Notes: generated by a model from the sequence alone, not told the origin. 64,000 nucleotides of DNA from Alteromonas sp. KUL49 (GCF_006538345.1 NZ_BJKL01000009.1:124001-188000), one strand, 5' to 3'. Shown: positions 50,401-60,250, counted from the stretch's first letter. Numbers and translations are program-made.

Positions 50401-52614
50401 ATGATTTCAAAAACTAGCCAACCTTTGTTTAAAAACATCCGCGACATACTCGATAACCATTCTTCGTTATTCGATGCCTACGCCAAACTAGAACCGCTAA
50501 TTTTGTCAATTTTCGGTGCTTCCAGAATGAGCTTGTTTCAACGACGTAAGCAGCATCAGGATTTAGTCGCTCGGTTTAAAACGGGTAAAGAAACCACTGA
50601 AATTAAAGTCCCCATCAGCCCCTTATCTATCGCTGGATATGTTGCATTGGCACAACGCACTATTCTTATTGATGATCCATATAACGACGCTGAGTTAAAG
50701 GCCATACATCCGCGGTTGCGTTTTGCGGGTAAGTTCGACAAAGACAGTGACTTCAAAACTGCAAATATTCTTTGCGTACCCATTCTCAATGCTGGCGTTT
50801 TACTCGGCGTCATGCAAATCATCAACAAGCGGGATGGTGCGTTCTCAGACGCAGATATCGAAAATGGAAAAATGGTCGCAGCAGTATTGGGGGAAAAATT
50901 CCGTTACGAGCTCGGTGGCACAAACAATCCATTTGATTTACTCGTTCACAAAGGGTTGCTATCCCAATCGGTACTCGATGTACTTCAAGATGAAACGCCA
51001 GACACAGCAGCATGTATCCAACGTATGGTGTCTGAGCACCGAGTTTCCGAGCAGAATATTGGGGAGGCTTTGTCTACCCATTATCAGGTGCCTTTCGTTT
51101 CATTTTTGCCAGACAAGTACCACCTGTATGAAGGCAATTCGAAACTCAACCTGTCATATCTAAAACGCAACCTAGTCGCCATTATCGCCGACGTTGACGA
51201 TAAACCTATTGTGCTCATGGCCGAACCAAACAATGCAGCACTTCTTATGGAAATGGAAAGTGCCATGGGTATCGACAGCTACGACATTGCCGTGGGCTTG
51301 CCCAAGCAGATATTGCAATATTTAGGCGAAGGTAGTGGCGGTGCGCCCGGTGAAATGAGTGATATCTTGGACGAAATAGGCTCGTCAGCGGAAGAAAGCG
51401 AAGAGCAAGTTGATGAGCTGTCCGACGATGCTCCTGCCGTTGTTCGTTTGGTTAGCCGTATTTTACACGATGCCAAACGAATGGACGCGTCAGATATCCA
51501 TATCGATCCAGAGAAAAATGCGCCAACACGAGTAAGAATGCGAGTTGACGGCGTATGCCGTGACATGAGTCAGGTGCCAAACTCACACCATAGTGCTGTT
51601 ATCGCTCGTATCAAAATTATGGCGAACTTAAATATTGCCGAAAAGCGCATCCCCCAGGACGGAAAGCTCTCATTCAGAATAAACGGGCAACTCGTCGAGG
51701 TGCGTGTAGCGACCATCCCTACCGTGGCAGGAGAAGGTGTGGTCATGCGTATTCTTGCCTCTGGCGGTGCTATGCCTATAGAGAAAATGAACCTTGCCCC
51801 CACTACGCATCGCCGTATTGAGGAAATGATCAAAAAACCTCATGGTATTCTTTTAGTGGTTGGCCCAACGGGTTCAGGTAAAACAACAACGCTTCACGCC
51901 ATTCTTGGCTACCTTAACACTCCAGATAAAAAGATATGGACAGCAGAAGATCCGGTAGAAATCACTCAGCCGGGATTACAACAGGTACAGGTAAGTCCTA
52001 AGATTGGCTTTACCTTCGCAAATGCGTTACGCGCATTTTTGCGTGCCGACCCCGATATCATTCTTATTGGTGAGATGCGTGATAAAGAAACCGCTCATGC
52101 GGGCATAGAAGCTTCATTAACAGGTCACTTGGTATTATCAACGCTCCACACTAATTCGGCACCAGAAACGATTACTCGTTTACTCGACTTGGGCTTAGAC
52201 CCAGTTAACTTTTCGGATGCCTGTGTAGGTATTTTGGCTCAGCGTCTAATTAGAACTTTGTGTGGTAAATGTAAGGAAAAGTATATTGCTACCGAAAAAG
52301 ATCTGGCCTTTATTAACCGTCAATACGGGCCCGATTATATCGGTGAGCTAAACCTTCCAGAACCACTGGAACTATACAAAGCCAAAGGTTGCGATCACTG
52401 TGGTAATACAGGATACAAAGGCCGCACCGGTGTTCATGAATTACTAGGTATGACCCCCGAATTACGTGGCTTGGTGTACAAAGAAGCCAGTGTTGAAGCG
52501 ATGAAAAAGCAAGCTACTAAAGATGGCATGAGAAGCCTGATTCAAGACGCTATTTTCAAAGTAATCAAAGGTGATACAGACATAACTCAAATTCAATCAT
52601 TTAGTTCAGACTAA
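50401..52614 (+). CDS. GspE/PulE-family ATPase with N-terminal GAF domain
   Basis: 737-aa secretion-type ATPase. Residues about 10-175 are GAF-like (VPILNAGVLLGVMQIINKR), followed by a GspE N-terminal domain (about 185-310) and the T2SE ATPase: Walker A GPTGSGKTTTLHA near 490, Asp box ADPDIILIGEMRD, His box TGHLVLSTLHTNSA, and a four-Cys zinc site (CGKCKEK ... CDHCGNTGYKGR). No other type II secretion or type IV pilus gene is adjacent, so it works in trans or in a separate process; the GAF domain suggests control by a small ligand. Confidence 0.9.
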   Translation: MISKTSQPLFKNIRDILDNHSSLFDAYAKLEPLILSIFGASRMSLFQRRKQHQDLVARFKTGKETTEIKVPISPLSIAGYVALAQRTILIDDPYNDAELKAIHPRLRFAGKFDKDSDFKTANILCVPILNAGVLLGVMQIINKRDGAFSDADIENGKMVAAVLGEKFRYELGGTNNPFDLLVHKGLLSQSVLDVLQDETPDTAACIQRMVSEHRVSEQNIGEALSTHYQVPFVSFLPDKYHLYEGNSKLNLSYLKRNLVAIIADVDDKPIVLMAEPNNAALLMEMESAMGIDSYDIAVGLPKQILQYLGEGSGGAPGEMSDILDEIGSSAEESEEQVDELSDDAPAVVRLVSRILHDAKRMDASDIHIDPEKNAPTRVRMRVDGVCRDMSQVPNSHHSAVIARIKIMANLNIAEKRIPQDGKLSFRINGQLVEVRVATIPTVAGEGVVMRILASGGAMPIEKMNLAPTTHRRIEEMIKKPHGILLVVGPTGSGKTTTLHAILGYLNTPDKKIWTAEDPVEITQPGLQQVQVSPKIGFTFANALRAFLRADPDIILIGEMRDKETAHAGIEASLTGHLVLSTLHTNSAPETITRLLDLGLDPVNFSDACVGILAQRLIRTLCGKCKEKYIATEKDLAFINRQYGPDYIGELNLPEPLELYKAKGCDHCGNTGYKGRTGVHELLGMTPELRGLVYKEASVEAMKKQATKDGMRSLIQDAIFKVIKGDTDITQIQSFSSD

Positions 52615-52714
52615 AACAAAACCTCAGAAAAACTTTGTTACACCCATAAACAGTTCGACATAGGTATAGCAACTATTATGGACATGTTAAATGTACACTG
52701 AAAGGAAAACAGTG

Positions 52715-53215
52715 ATGAAAAAAGTTATTTTTGCAGCAACACTAGTAGCAACATCGGTACTGACAGTTTTGCCAGTACACGCCGCCGTATACTCACAAGA
52801 CAATGTCTCTAAACGTGATTATGAGGAATTGATCAAAGACGGCTTACGCGCCTTGAAGATCGATGACTACACAGAGGCCATGGAGCTTCTGACAAAGGGC
52901 GCTAAAATGGGCAACAAGCTTGCCCAGTATTACTTAGCGACGATGTATATCCAAGGTCAAGGTATGGAAGAGCCAGATTACGAACAAGGTTGGCTTTGGT
53001 TAAATGTGGCATTGGAGCAAACTAACCCCCAATGGAAACGCACCTTCAATTCGATGGATTCTGCACTACCTGAGGATTTTAAAGCTTCTATGGCTCCCCT
53101 CGTTGAAGAGCACATTGCCTTGTACGGTGCGGAAACACAAGATTTACAATGTAAAAAGCGCCGAGAAACTGGTTCTAACATCAAAAATGTCATCTGCGAA
53201 AAACGCTTTTACTAA
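52715..53215 (+). CDS. Periplasmic Sel1/TPR-like repeat protein
   Basis: 166-aa protein with a Sec signal peptide (cleaved near VHA-AVY) and one or two Sel1-like helical repeats (GAKMGNKLAQYYLATMYIQG, then GWLWLNVALEQ). Two cysteines in the C-terminal 25 residues (LQCKK and VICEK) may form a disulphide. Start set at 52715 (MKKVIF), preceded by AAGGAAAA; an ATG at 52691 gives no better signal peptide. Function unknown; follows the GspE-like gene by 100 bp. Confidence 0.75.
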   Translation: MKKVIFAATLVATSVLTVLPVHAAVYSQDNVSKRDYEELIKDGLRALKIDDYTEAMELLTKGAKMGNKLAQYYLATMYIQGQGMEEPDYEQGWLWLNVALEQTNPQWKRTFNSMDSALPEDFKASMAPLVEEHIALYGAETQDLQCKKRRETGSNIKNVICEKRFY

Positions 53216-53242
53216 TCTTTGCCAGTTAGCTTATCATCACTA

Positions 53243-53267
53243 GCGATGCGTTTATCAGACGCATCGC
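53243..53267 (+). terminator. Hairpin after Sel1-like gene
   Basis: Perfect nine-base GC-rich stem (53243-53251 with 53259-53267) and seven-base loop, 27 bases after the stop. No T-run follows, so it may stabilise the mRNA end rather than terminate. Confidence 0.45.
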
Positions 53268-53352
53268 GCCTTACCGTTAACACAAGATACATTTCATTAA
53301 AAATGATGTAACATCTCGAGCTGTTGCTGCAAATCAATGGAATATTTGTAAG

Positions 53353-53814
53353 ATGGCTCACCCACTAATAAAAAAATTGGACTTACTTCCTCACCCAGAG
53401 GGGGGCTACTACAAACATGTTTATCGCTCTGAAGATACGGTATCTTCTCCTAAACACGGACTGGCAAGGCCGTCGCTAACACATATATACTTTTTGTTAC
53501 TCAAGGGACAAGTCAGCCGTTTTCATCGCGTACTACACGATGAAGTCTGGAATCACTACGCTGGCGCGCCTTTGCGACTCTTTCATCTTCATCAACAACA
53601 ACTCACAGAGCAGCGCTTAGGTACAGAAGACTTTGAATTTGCCAGTGTAGTTCGCGCTGGCCACTATCAAGCAGCTGAGTCTATGGGTGATTACACCTTG
53701 GTTGGGTGTAGCGTAGCCCCGGGTTTTGATTTTGCAGATTTTAGCTTTATCGAAGAACCTAGCATGAAACAATGGTTAGAAGTCTCTCATCCAGATATGC
53801 TGCGTTTTATCTAA
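53353..53814 (+). CDS. Cupin-5 (DUF985) protein
   Basis: 153-aa cytosolic double-stranded beta-helix protein of the DUF985/cupin_5 family. Recognised from LLPHPEGGYYKHVYRS, FLLLKGQVSRFHRVLHDEVWN and LVGCSVAPGFDFADFSF. The conserved histidines suggest a metal site; no enzymatic function is established for the family. Monocistronic by spacing. Confidence 0.85.
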   Translation: MAHPLIKKLDLLPHPEGGYYKHVYRSEDTVSSPKHGLARPSLTHIYFLLLKGQVSRFHRVLHDEVWNHYAGAPLRLFHLHQQQLTEQRLGTEDFEFASVVRAGHYQAAESMGDYTLVGCSVAPGFDFADFSFIEEPSMKQWLEVSHPDMLRFI

Positions 53815-53997
53815 TATCACCAGCGCGTTAAGATCTTTAGTTTACCTACGCTTACCAGTCACTGAATCATGCTTGAAGCTGGATTTTTTCTGCACAATCA
53901 AGGATGATAAGCCCCATTCATATTGACCGCTTTATATCTGGCTGCTGATATCCATGCAGTTAGACCTTTTCACTTTAACGCCACAGGTAATATTACT

Positions 53998-54744
53998 ATG
54001 TACAAACTGGTACTTATTCGTCACGGAGAAAGTCAGTGGAACCTAGAGAACCGTTTCACAGGCTGGCACGACGTTAACTTAACCGACGCTGGTGTAGCGC
54101 AGGCAAAAACTGCTGGTAAGCTACTTAAAGACGCTGGTTTTGAGTTCGATCAGGCATACACGTCTGTACTTTTACGTGCAATCAAAACCCTTAACCTTGC
54201 ACTTGAAGAAATGGGACAGCACTATTTGCCAGTAGAACGTCATTGGCGTCTTAACGAGCGTCACTACGGCGCGCTTACTGGTTTAGACAAAGCTGAAACT
54301 GCTGCTAAACACGGTGAAGAGCAAGTTAAAATCTGGCGTCGTAGCTTCGATATTCCACCTCCAGCGGTAGAAGACGAAAGCGAACATTTCCCAGGTCACG
54401 ATCGCCGTTACAGCCATGTTGATGCAGACATTCTTCCACGCGGTGAAAGCTTGAAACTTACTATCGAGCGTGTACTACCTTACTGGCACGACGTGATTCG
54501 TCCTGATATTCAAGCAGGCAAGCGTGTTGTTATTGCTGCTCACGGCAACAGCTTACGTGCATTGGTTAAGTACCTAGACGGCATGTCTGACGAAGAAGTA
54601 CTTGGTTTGAACATTCCTACGGGTGTACCACTAGTGTATGAGCTAGATGCAGACCTAAAACCAATCTCTAAAGAATACCTAGGCGATCCAGAAGCCATTA
54701 AAGCAATGATGGACGCCGTTGCTAAACAAGGTCAGGCTAAGTAA
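53998..54744 (+). CDS. gpmA: 2,3-bisphosphoglycerate-dependent phosphoglycerate mutase
   Basis: 248-aa glycolytic mutase interconverting 3- and 2-phosphoglycerate. Catalytic histidine in [10 protein letters not shown] near residue 10 and second histidine in [25 protein letters not shown] is the substrate loop. Start at 53998 matches E. coli GpmA; 25 upstream residues in frame are rejected. Followed by a strong terminator. Codon use is biased toward common codons, as in highly expressed genes. Confidence 0.97.
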   Translation: MYKLVLIRHGESQWNLENRFTGWHDVNLTDAGVAQAKTAGKLLKDAGFEFDQAYTSVLLRAIKTLNLALEEMGQHYLPVERHWRLNERHYGALTGLDKAETAAKHGEEQVKIWRRSFDIPPPAVEDESEHFPGHDRRYSHVDADILPRGESLKLTIERVLPYWHDVIRPDIQAGKRVVIAAHGNSLRALVKYLDGMSDEEVLGLNIPTGVPLVYELDADLKPISKEYLGDPEAIKAMMDAVAKQGQAK

Positions 54745-54761
54745 TTAATCGCTTAGAATTG

Positions 54762-54793
54762 AAAAAGCCATCAGAATTCTGATGGCTTTTTTG
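54762..54793. terminator. Terminator of gpmA (bidirectional)
   Basis: Twelve-base perfect stem including flanking A/T bases, AATT loop (54775-54778), six T after it on the plus strand and five A before it. It can also serve the convergent DUF1080 gene. Confidence 0.92.
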
Positions 54794-55543
54794 TTAGAGC
54801 TCTCTTACCCAAATATTCCTAAAACTCACTAAATTACCGTGGTCCTGCAACTGAAATGGTTCACAACCATGAGCCTTGTATTTCGGCGGCCCTATCCATT
54901 CTGTTGTACCCTGAATTTCAGTATGGTTTTGTACCACTACTCCATTGTGAATAACCGTTATCGCTCCTTTCGAGATAAGCTCCTCACCTTCAAAGCGAGG
55001 CGCTTTGTATATAATGTCATAAGTCTGCCATTGCTCTGGCGGACGCATGGCATTTACTAACGGAATAGTTTGCTTGTATACACTCCCCGCCTGCCCGTTG
55101 GGATAAGTTACATTTTGGTATGAATCTAGTACCTGCACTTCATAACGTTGTTGAAAGAAGATTCCACTGTTGTTGCGTTGCTGACCATCCATATCAGGCT
55201 GTGGTTCTGGCACTTTCCATTCCATGTGCAGCTGTACATCGCAAAACCCTTGTTTGGTTTTAATGTCACCTGTGCCTGGTTTTACCGTGAGTACGCTGTC
55301 CGTCATTGTCCATTGCACGTCACCACCGTTAACCGATTCCCAAGCGTTTACGTTGTCGCCTAACAATACAATGGCATCTGAGGGAGCTTGACCCGGATTA
55401 GCCGTAACCACTGCCGGCACTGGCTCCCATACTTCGGTTTTTGCCGCTTGCTGCTCACGAGTGAGTTGTTCATGCTCATGGGCGTAGGCACCTGTAGTGA
55501 GCGTACACAGCGACAATGCCGCCGTTAGTTTAAAAAAGCGCAT
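54794..55543 (-). CDS. DUF1080 protein (3-keto-disaccharide hydrolase family)
   Basis: 249-aa periplasmic protein: signal peptide cleaved near AYA-HEH, then one concanavalin-like DUF1080 domain (LHMEWKVPEP, NNSGIFFQQRYEVQVLDSY, WQTYDIIYKAPRF, GPPKYKAHGCEPFQLQDHG). Family members hydrolyse or eliminate 3-keto glycosides. It is the last gene of the sugar cluster on this strand and would act on the product of the GMC oxidoreductase encoded just upstream. The exact substrate is unknown. Confidence 0.86.
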   Translation of the reverse strand: MRFFKLTAALSLCTLTTGAYAHEHEQLTREQQAAKTEVWEPVPAVVTANPGQAPSDAIVLLGDNVNAWESVNGGDVQWTMTDSVLTVKPGTGDIKTKQGFCDVQLHMEWKVPEPQPDMDGQQRNNSGIFFQQRYEVQVLDSYQNVTYPNGQAGSVYKQTIPLVNAMRPPEQWQTYDIIYKAPRFEGEELISKGAITVIHNGVVVQNHTEIQGTTEWIGPPKYKAHGCEPFQLQDHGNLVSFRNIWVREL

Positions 55544-55604
55544 GAATGCTCCTTTTTTTTTAAAATAATAATTAGAATATTAGATGAGTACTTGTCACGA
55601 GCCA

Positions 55605-56222
55605 CTAGGTTGCCCATGCCTTATCGCCTTTCTTAAAGGGGTAAGCGCCGTCATATCGCCCCGGTATAGCCACATATCTCAACACTTGGGTTGCTCCCGG
55701 CCTAGACGTGAAAAAGCCGAACAAGGTTAATTGTTTAAGCAAGGTAAAGTGGTGCGGGACTGGTCCTTCACTACCGGGCTCCCAACGACTAGGACGTTCA
55801 CTAGCAATGTAATCATTGATGTGATTTTCCCGATTGTAAGCATTAGCTTCTTTGTCGAGGGTACTGAAAAGCGCCAATCGCTCCTGACCACTAAGTAACA
55901 AAAAGTCCTTACCATAGTCTTTCACTGCTCTTTCACGAATTGCTTGAATCCCATCAACGAATGCCTTTTGAATAACGGCGGGGTAGCAATCTGCTACTAA
56001 AACAGTAATGATTTGCCCAACATTGGCCGCTTTTGCTCCCGGCGTATCTGTCTGCGGAATGATCACCTCAGCCATCTCGTTGAACAAAGCAACGTCCGAC
56101 TCAGTAAACCCCGTACTTGCCAACGACACAGGTGCATGGTCGTCCCACGCGAACGAATGTGAGGATACAAACGCCACACCAGTAGCAGCGCCTATAAATT
56201 TAAGTAGGTCTCGGCGATCCAT
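55605..56222 (-). CDS. Gluconate 2-dehydrogenase subunit 3-like protein (Tat-exported small subunit)
   Basis: 205-aa protein with a twin-arginine signal (MDRRDLLKFIGAATGVAF) and a gluconate_2-dh3 domain (EVIIPQTDTPGAKAANVGQ). It is the usual small partner of GMC-type membrane or periplasmic sugar dehydrogenases, helping folding and Tat co-export of the flavoprotein. Start overlaps the stop of the GMC gene by one base, confirming the pair. Confidence 0.9.
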   Translation of the reverse strand: MDRRDLLKFIGAATGVAFVSSHSFAWDDHAPVSLASTGFTESDVALFNEMAEVIIPQTDTPGAKAANVGQIITVLVADCYPAVIQKAFVDGIQAIRERAVKDYGKDFLLLSGQERLALFSTLDKEANAYNRENHINDYIASERPSRWEPGSEGPVPHHFTLLKQLTLFGFFTSRPGATQVLRYVAIPGRYDGAYPFKKGDKAWAT

Positions 56223-57907
56223 TACAGGTTACCTCGCTTCAATTCTTCCACTGCGTAGCTCGCGGCACGAGCGGTTAATGCCATGTAGGTCAGCGATGGG
56301 TTAACGCAGCTACCAGAAGTCATTGCAGCGCCATCAGTGACAAATACATTGGGCGCATCCCATACTTGGTTAAAAGCATTGAGTACTGATGTTTTTGGAT
56401 CTCTTCCCATACGTGCGGTACCCATTTCATGAATTCCTTTACCCGGGTTGTACTCTCCCTCCCAACCATGAACGTCCTGCATGCCGGCAGCTTCTAGCAT
56501 ATCAATGGCATCTTGCTTCATGTCGCGACGCATTTTGAGCTCGTTTTCTTTTATCTCAACGTCCATAGCAAGCACAGGTAGTCCCCACTTATCTTTAACG
56601 TCGCGATTCAAATAAATACGGTTCTCGTGATAAGGCAACATTTCACCAAAGGCGGTCATTCCTACATTCCATCCGCCCGGTTGTGATACTGCGTCTTTTA
56701 GCCCTGCACCAATGCCTAGCTCGGCAACATTCTTTTGCCAACCTTGTCGACCAGCGCCACCTTGATAACCAAAGCCACGTACGTAGTCTCGCTTGTCATC
56801 ACCCCAGTTTCTAAAGCGTGGAATATAGAAGCCACTTGGACGTCGGCCATAAAGGTATTTGTCCTCAAAGCCTTCAACTTGTGCTGATGCTCCCACCAAG
56901 AAATGATGGTCCATCACATTGTGACCCAGTTCGCCACTACTGCTACCTAACCCACCTTCCCATACGTCAGTGGCAGAGTTCATTAGCACCCAAGCGGAAT
57001 TGAGCGCCGATGCATTGACAAATACTATCTTGCTGTTGAAGACGTAGGTTTCGTTGGTCTCAGCATCAATAATTTCAACACCAGTGGCTCGTTTACGGTC
57101 TTTATCGTAAAGAATCTCTTTAACGATAGAGAAAGGACGTAAGGTCAAATTACCGGTTTTAACCGCCGCAGGTAAGGTAGACGACTGAGTACTGAAATAG
57201 CCACCAAAAGGACATCCCAACCAACACTTATTGCGGTACTGACAATTGGCGCGGCCATGCTCAGGTTTGGGTTGTGTCATGTTTGACGTACGACCGTGAA
57301 TAACATGACGTGCACCGTTAAATGCCTTTCTCACTCGAGCTGCAACGGTTTCCTCCACGATGTTCATCGGCATGGGTGGTTGGTATTGACCGTCGGGTAG
57401 CACATCAAGACCATCTAAGTTTCCACTAATGCCAGCAAAGCGTTCAACGTAGTCGTACCAAGGGGCTAAATCGTCATAGCGAATAGGCCAATCAACGGCA
57501 ATTCCCTCTTTCGCGTTGGCTTCAAAATCTTCTTTGTTCAGACGATAGCTCTGACGCCCCCATAGTAGTGAGCGCCCACCAACGTGATAACCTCTAAACC
57601 AATCAAATGGCTTGTCTTCGGTATAGGGATTTTCCTTCTCATTGGCCCACATTCCTAATGTAGGTTCATTGAGAGGATAATCTCTGTTTAGCACAGGGTA
57701 ATCTAGCTTCATCGCTTGAGTAGGTAAGCCACGATGAGGATAGTCCCATGCTTCCTTATGCGCATTTTTATAGTCTTTGATATGCTCGATGTTTTTACCT
57801 CGTTCGAGCATAAGAACTTTAAGTCCTTTCTCCGTTAGTTCCTTCGCTGCCCAGCCTCCGCTAATGCCAGAACCAACGACAATTGCGTCGTATTCATTAT
57901 TTGCCAT
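56222..57907 (-). CDS. GMC-family flavin sugar oxidoreductase (large subunit)
   Basis: 561-aa FAD enzyme. N-terminal dinucleotide motif AIVVGSGISGGWAAKEL, GMC block HVGGRSLLWGRQSYR, a cysteine motif NKCWLGCPFGGYFS as in sugar dehydrogenases, and C-terminal HEMGTARMG and SGSCVNPSLTYMAL containing active-site His/Asn positions. No signal peptide of its own, so it is likely exported with the Tat-bearing small subunit. By analogy with glucoside 3-dehydrogenases it may oxidise C3 of a glycoside. Start at 57907 follows AAGGGG; six extra upstream residues would need GTG. Confidence 0.9.
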   Translation of the reverse strand: MANNEYDAIVVGSGISGGWAAKELTEKGLKVLMLERGKNIEHIKDYKNAHKEAWDYPHRGLPTQAMKLDYPVLNRDYPLNEPTLGMWANEKENPYTEDKPFDWFRGYHVGGRSLLWGRQSYRLNKEDFEANAKEGIAVDWPIRYDDLAPWYDYVERFAGISGNLDGLDVLPDGQYQPPMPMNIVEETVAARVRKAFNGARHVIHGRTSNMTQPKPEHGRANCQYRNKCWLGCPFGGYFSTQSSTLPAAVKTGNLTLRPFSIVKEILYDKDRKRATGVEIIDAETNETYVFNSKIVFVNASALNSAWVLMNSATDVWEGGLGSSSGELGHNVMDHHFLVGASAQVEGFEDKYLYGRRPSGFYIPRFRNWGDDKRDYVRGFGYQGGAGRQGWQKNVAELGIGAGLKDAVSQPGGWNVGMTAFGEMLPYHENRIYLNRDVKDKWGLPVLAMDVEIKENELKMRRDMKQDAIDMLEAAGMQDVHGWEGEYNPGKGIHEMGTARMGRDPKTSVLNAFNQVWDAPNVFVTDGAAMTSGSCVNPSLTYMALTARAASYAVEELKRGNL

Positions 57908-57954
57908 GTGATGTCCCCTTAGCACTTACGTCATGTATCGTGCCCGGTGTAAAG

Positions 57955-58842
57955 TCATACGTCACAGATGTGAACCGCTTGGCGAAGCGACTCTATCCTG
58001 CCTGTTTTATTATCTGGTGTTGGAATGAACTCCTGTGCGAGATACCCATCAAATCCGGTCTCTTTGATTGCACTCGCGATAGCTGCGTAATTCAGCTCTT
58101 GGTTATCTCCGATTTCGTGACGACCGGGTACACCAGCGGTGTGGTAATGCCCGAAGTAGGTATGGTTGTCACGAATGGTACGGATAATGTCCCCTTCGCT
58201 AATTTGCATATGGTAAATGTCGTAAAGCAGTGAAAAGTGCTGACTACCAAGGCGCTTACAAAGCTCGATACCCCACGCTGAGTTATCTGCCATGTAATCT
58301 GGGTGGTCCACTTTACTGTTGAATAGCTCCATGAAAATCACTACACCACGCTTTTGTGCATGAGGTAGTATGCGGCGCAATCCATTCGCCGCATTAGTTA
58401 ACCCTGTTTCAGTATCCATTCCTCTAGCGTTGCCGCTAAAACAGATGAGGTTGGTGTAACCAGCATCTGCCACAAGATCTATGTGTTTTAAGTAACGTGA
58501 CACTAGCTCGTCATGGTGCTCAGGGTGGATAAAACCGTCGGTTAAACCAATGTCAGCGCCATTACACATGGAAGAATCAATACCGTATTGCTTTAGCACC
58601 GGCCAATCTTCTGGCCCAACAAGGTCGATAGCACCAAACCCCAGTGTCTTAACGGTTTGACACAACTCTTCGATACTCAAGTCACCATAAGTCCAACGGC
58701 TGACAGAGTGATTGATATTGCCTTTCAATCCGACCTCCTCACCTGATGCCGAAACTGACGTATTCACAGCGCCTGCGGTCAGCAATCCGGCGCCCGTATA
58801 CGCCACGCCTTTAAGTACACTTCTGCGAGTTTTATTGTGCAT
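57955..58842 (-). CDS. Tat-exported sugar isomerase/epimerase-like TIM-barrel protein
   Basis: 295-aa protein of the xylose-isomerase-like TIM barrel group (hydroxypyruvate isomerase-like). Tat signal RRSVLKGVAYTGAG, then metal-ligand segments VIFMELFNSK, LLYDIYHMQ, GHYHTAGVPGRHEI and LAQEFIP. The export signal is unusual for an isomerase and places it in the same compartment as the GMC enzyme. Start at 58842 has AGGTGG upstream and overlaps the MFS gene end by 11 bases. Confidence 0.85.
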   Translation of the reverse strand: MHNKTRRSVLKGVAYTGAGLLTAGAVNTSVSASGEEVGLKGNINHSVSRWTYGDLSIEELCQTVKTLGFGAIDLVGPEDWPVLKQYGIDSSMCNGADIGLTDGFIHPEHHDELVSRYLKHIDLVADAGYTNLICFSGNARGMDTETGLTNAANGLRRILPHAQKRGVVIFMELFNSKVDHPDYMADNSAWGIELCKRLGSQHFSLLYDIYHMQISEGDIIRTIRDNHTYFGHYHTAGVPGRHEIGDNQELNYAAIASAIKETGFDGYLAQEFIPTPDNKTGRIESLRQAVHICDV

Positions 58843-60052
58843 TTGCGTCCACCTTTTCACCTTTGAACAAGACCACAAACACCACTAAGATCACCGCAGC
58901 AAAGCCCGCAGGGAACAACCAGATGTCTTGCCATGCGTGTCCGCCTTGTGCCAATGCATACTTGTCGGTAATCATGCCCGCTACCGCGAAGCCAACTAAC
59001 ATACCCACACCATAGGTAGCTAATGTAATAAGCCCTTGCGCGGCACTTTTAATCGCCTCAGAGGCCTTGCTGTTGGTGTATATCTGCCCAGATACAAAGA
59101 AAAAGTCATAACAAATACCGTGCAGTGCAATGCCCACAATCAACATGAATAGGCCTTCGTTTGCGTCCCCAAAGGCAAATAATGCGTAACGGAGCACCCA
59201 TGCTGCCATGCCAATGAGTAAGGTAATCTTGATACCAAAACGATTGAGGAAAATGGGTAACGCTAGCATGAACAAAACTTCTGACACTTGGCCGAGCGTC
59301 ATTTTGCCCGTGGCGTTTTCCACACCGATTTCGGTAAGAAATGGATTGGCGTTTTGGTAGTAAAAAGCCAGTGGAATACAGATCAAAATAGAAGAGGCGA
59401 AGAACACGAGGAAGTTTTTGTCTTTGAGCAACGCCAGTGCGTCTAAGCCCAATAGACTACTTAAGCCACCTTCTTGACTTGCGCCTTTTGGCGCTGTCGC
59501 TGGCAAGGTAAAACTGAAAATACCTAAGGCTAGAGAGGCCACTGCGCACAGTAAAAAGGTGTTACGCAACATACCGGCTTCGATGGCACTGGCAGAGTCC
59601 CAGCTAAATACATAGCTGATCATCAACCCCGCAACAATCCAACCAACCGTGCCCCACACACGAATTTTGCCAAACTCTTTTGACGGGTCGCTCATTTGTC
59701 CAAAGGCTACTGAGTTGACCAATGCCAACGTAGGCATATACGCAATCATGTAGCCCAGTACATAGGGGTAAAATGCGGTAAAGTCTGACGCCTGATACAT
59801 CATGTACATCAGCCCTGCGCCCAAAAGGTGTAACACGCCCAATATACGCTCAGCATTAAAGTAACGGTCGGCAATCAAGCCCACGATAAATGGCGCAATA
59901 ATGGCTCCCCACGACTGAGTAGAAAACGCCATGCCAATTTGGCCGCCACTGGCCGACAAGGTACCGCCAAGGTAAGTCCCTAAGGTGACGAACCAACCGC
60001 CCCATATAAAGAACTGTAGGAACATCATGATACTAAGACGCATGGTTATCAT
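58832..60052 (-). CDS. MFS sugar/nucleoside permease (NupG-like)
   Basis: 406-aa transporter with 12 membrane segments, of the nucleoside:H+ symporter group (MFLQFFIWGGWFVTLGTYL start, FGKIRVWGTVGWIVAGL). In carbohydrate clusters such proteins import sugars. Start at 60052 with GAGAGG ten bases upstream. Encoded with the periplasmic oxidation genes, it may import the keto sugar or its cleavage product. Confidence 0.85.
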   Translation of the reverse strand: MITMRLSIMMFLQFFIWGGWFVTLGTYLGGTLSASGGQIGMAFSTQSWGAIIAPFIVGLIADRYFNAERILGVLHLLGAGLMYMMYQASDFTAFYPYVLGYMIAYMPTLALVNSVAFGQMSDPSKEFGKIRVWGTVGWIVAGLMISYVFSWDSASAIEAGMLRNTFLLCAVASLALGIFSFTLPATAPKGASQEGGLSSLLGLDALALLKDKNFLVFFASSILICIPLAFYYQNANPFLTEIGVENATGKMTLGQVSEVLFMLALPIFLNRFGIKITLLIGMAAWVLRYALFAFGDANEGLFMLIVGIALHGICYDFFFVSGQIYTNSKASEAIKSAAQGLITLATYGVGMLVGFAVAGMITDKYALAQGGHAWQDIWLFPAGFAAVILVVFVVLFKGEKVDANAQ

Positions 60053-60115
60053 AATTTTATTGCCTCTCTGTTATCTATTCTTGTTACCGCACTAAATTTA
60101 CTGTGTGTCTGGCAA

Positions 60116-60250
60116 CGGGCGGAGGGGAGTGAACAGGGAGCAAAACGTTGCTGGCATGGATGCCAGCACCGAGACTACATGGATGTATTCACGGCGTTTT
60201 TGCGACTGTTTACTTCCCTCCTCCGATAGTTGTCGGACACTCCCCTCTAT
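60116..60250. repeat. Nested inverted-repeat element
   Basis: Intergenic structure: a perfect 9-bp hairpin with GG loop (60149-60168), a second 5-bp hairpin with GG loop (60176-60187), an imperfect outer stem pairing roughly 60121-60147 with 60193-60222, and GAGGGGAGTG (60122-60131) whose exact complement is at 60238-60247. It fills most of the 235-bp gap between two same-strand genes. It resembles the REP/MITE-like intergenic repeats of marine gammaproteobacteria that include a 'GGATGTATTCACGGCG' core. I saw no second copy here. Confidence 0.7.
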
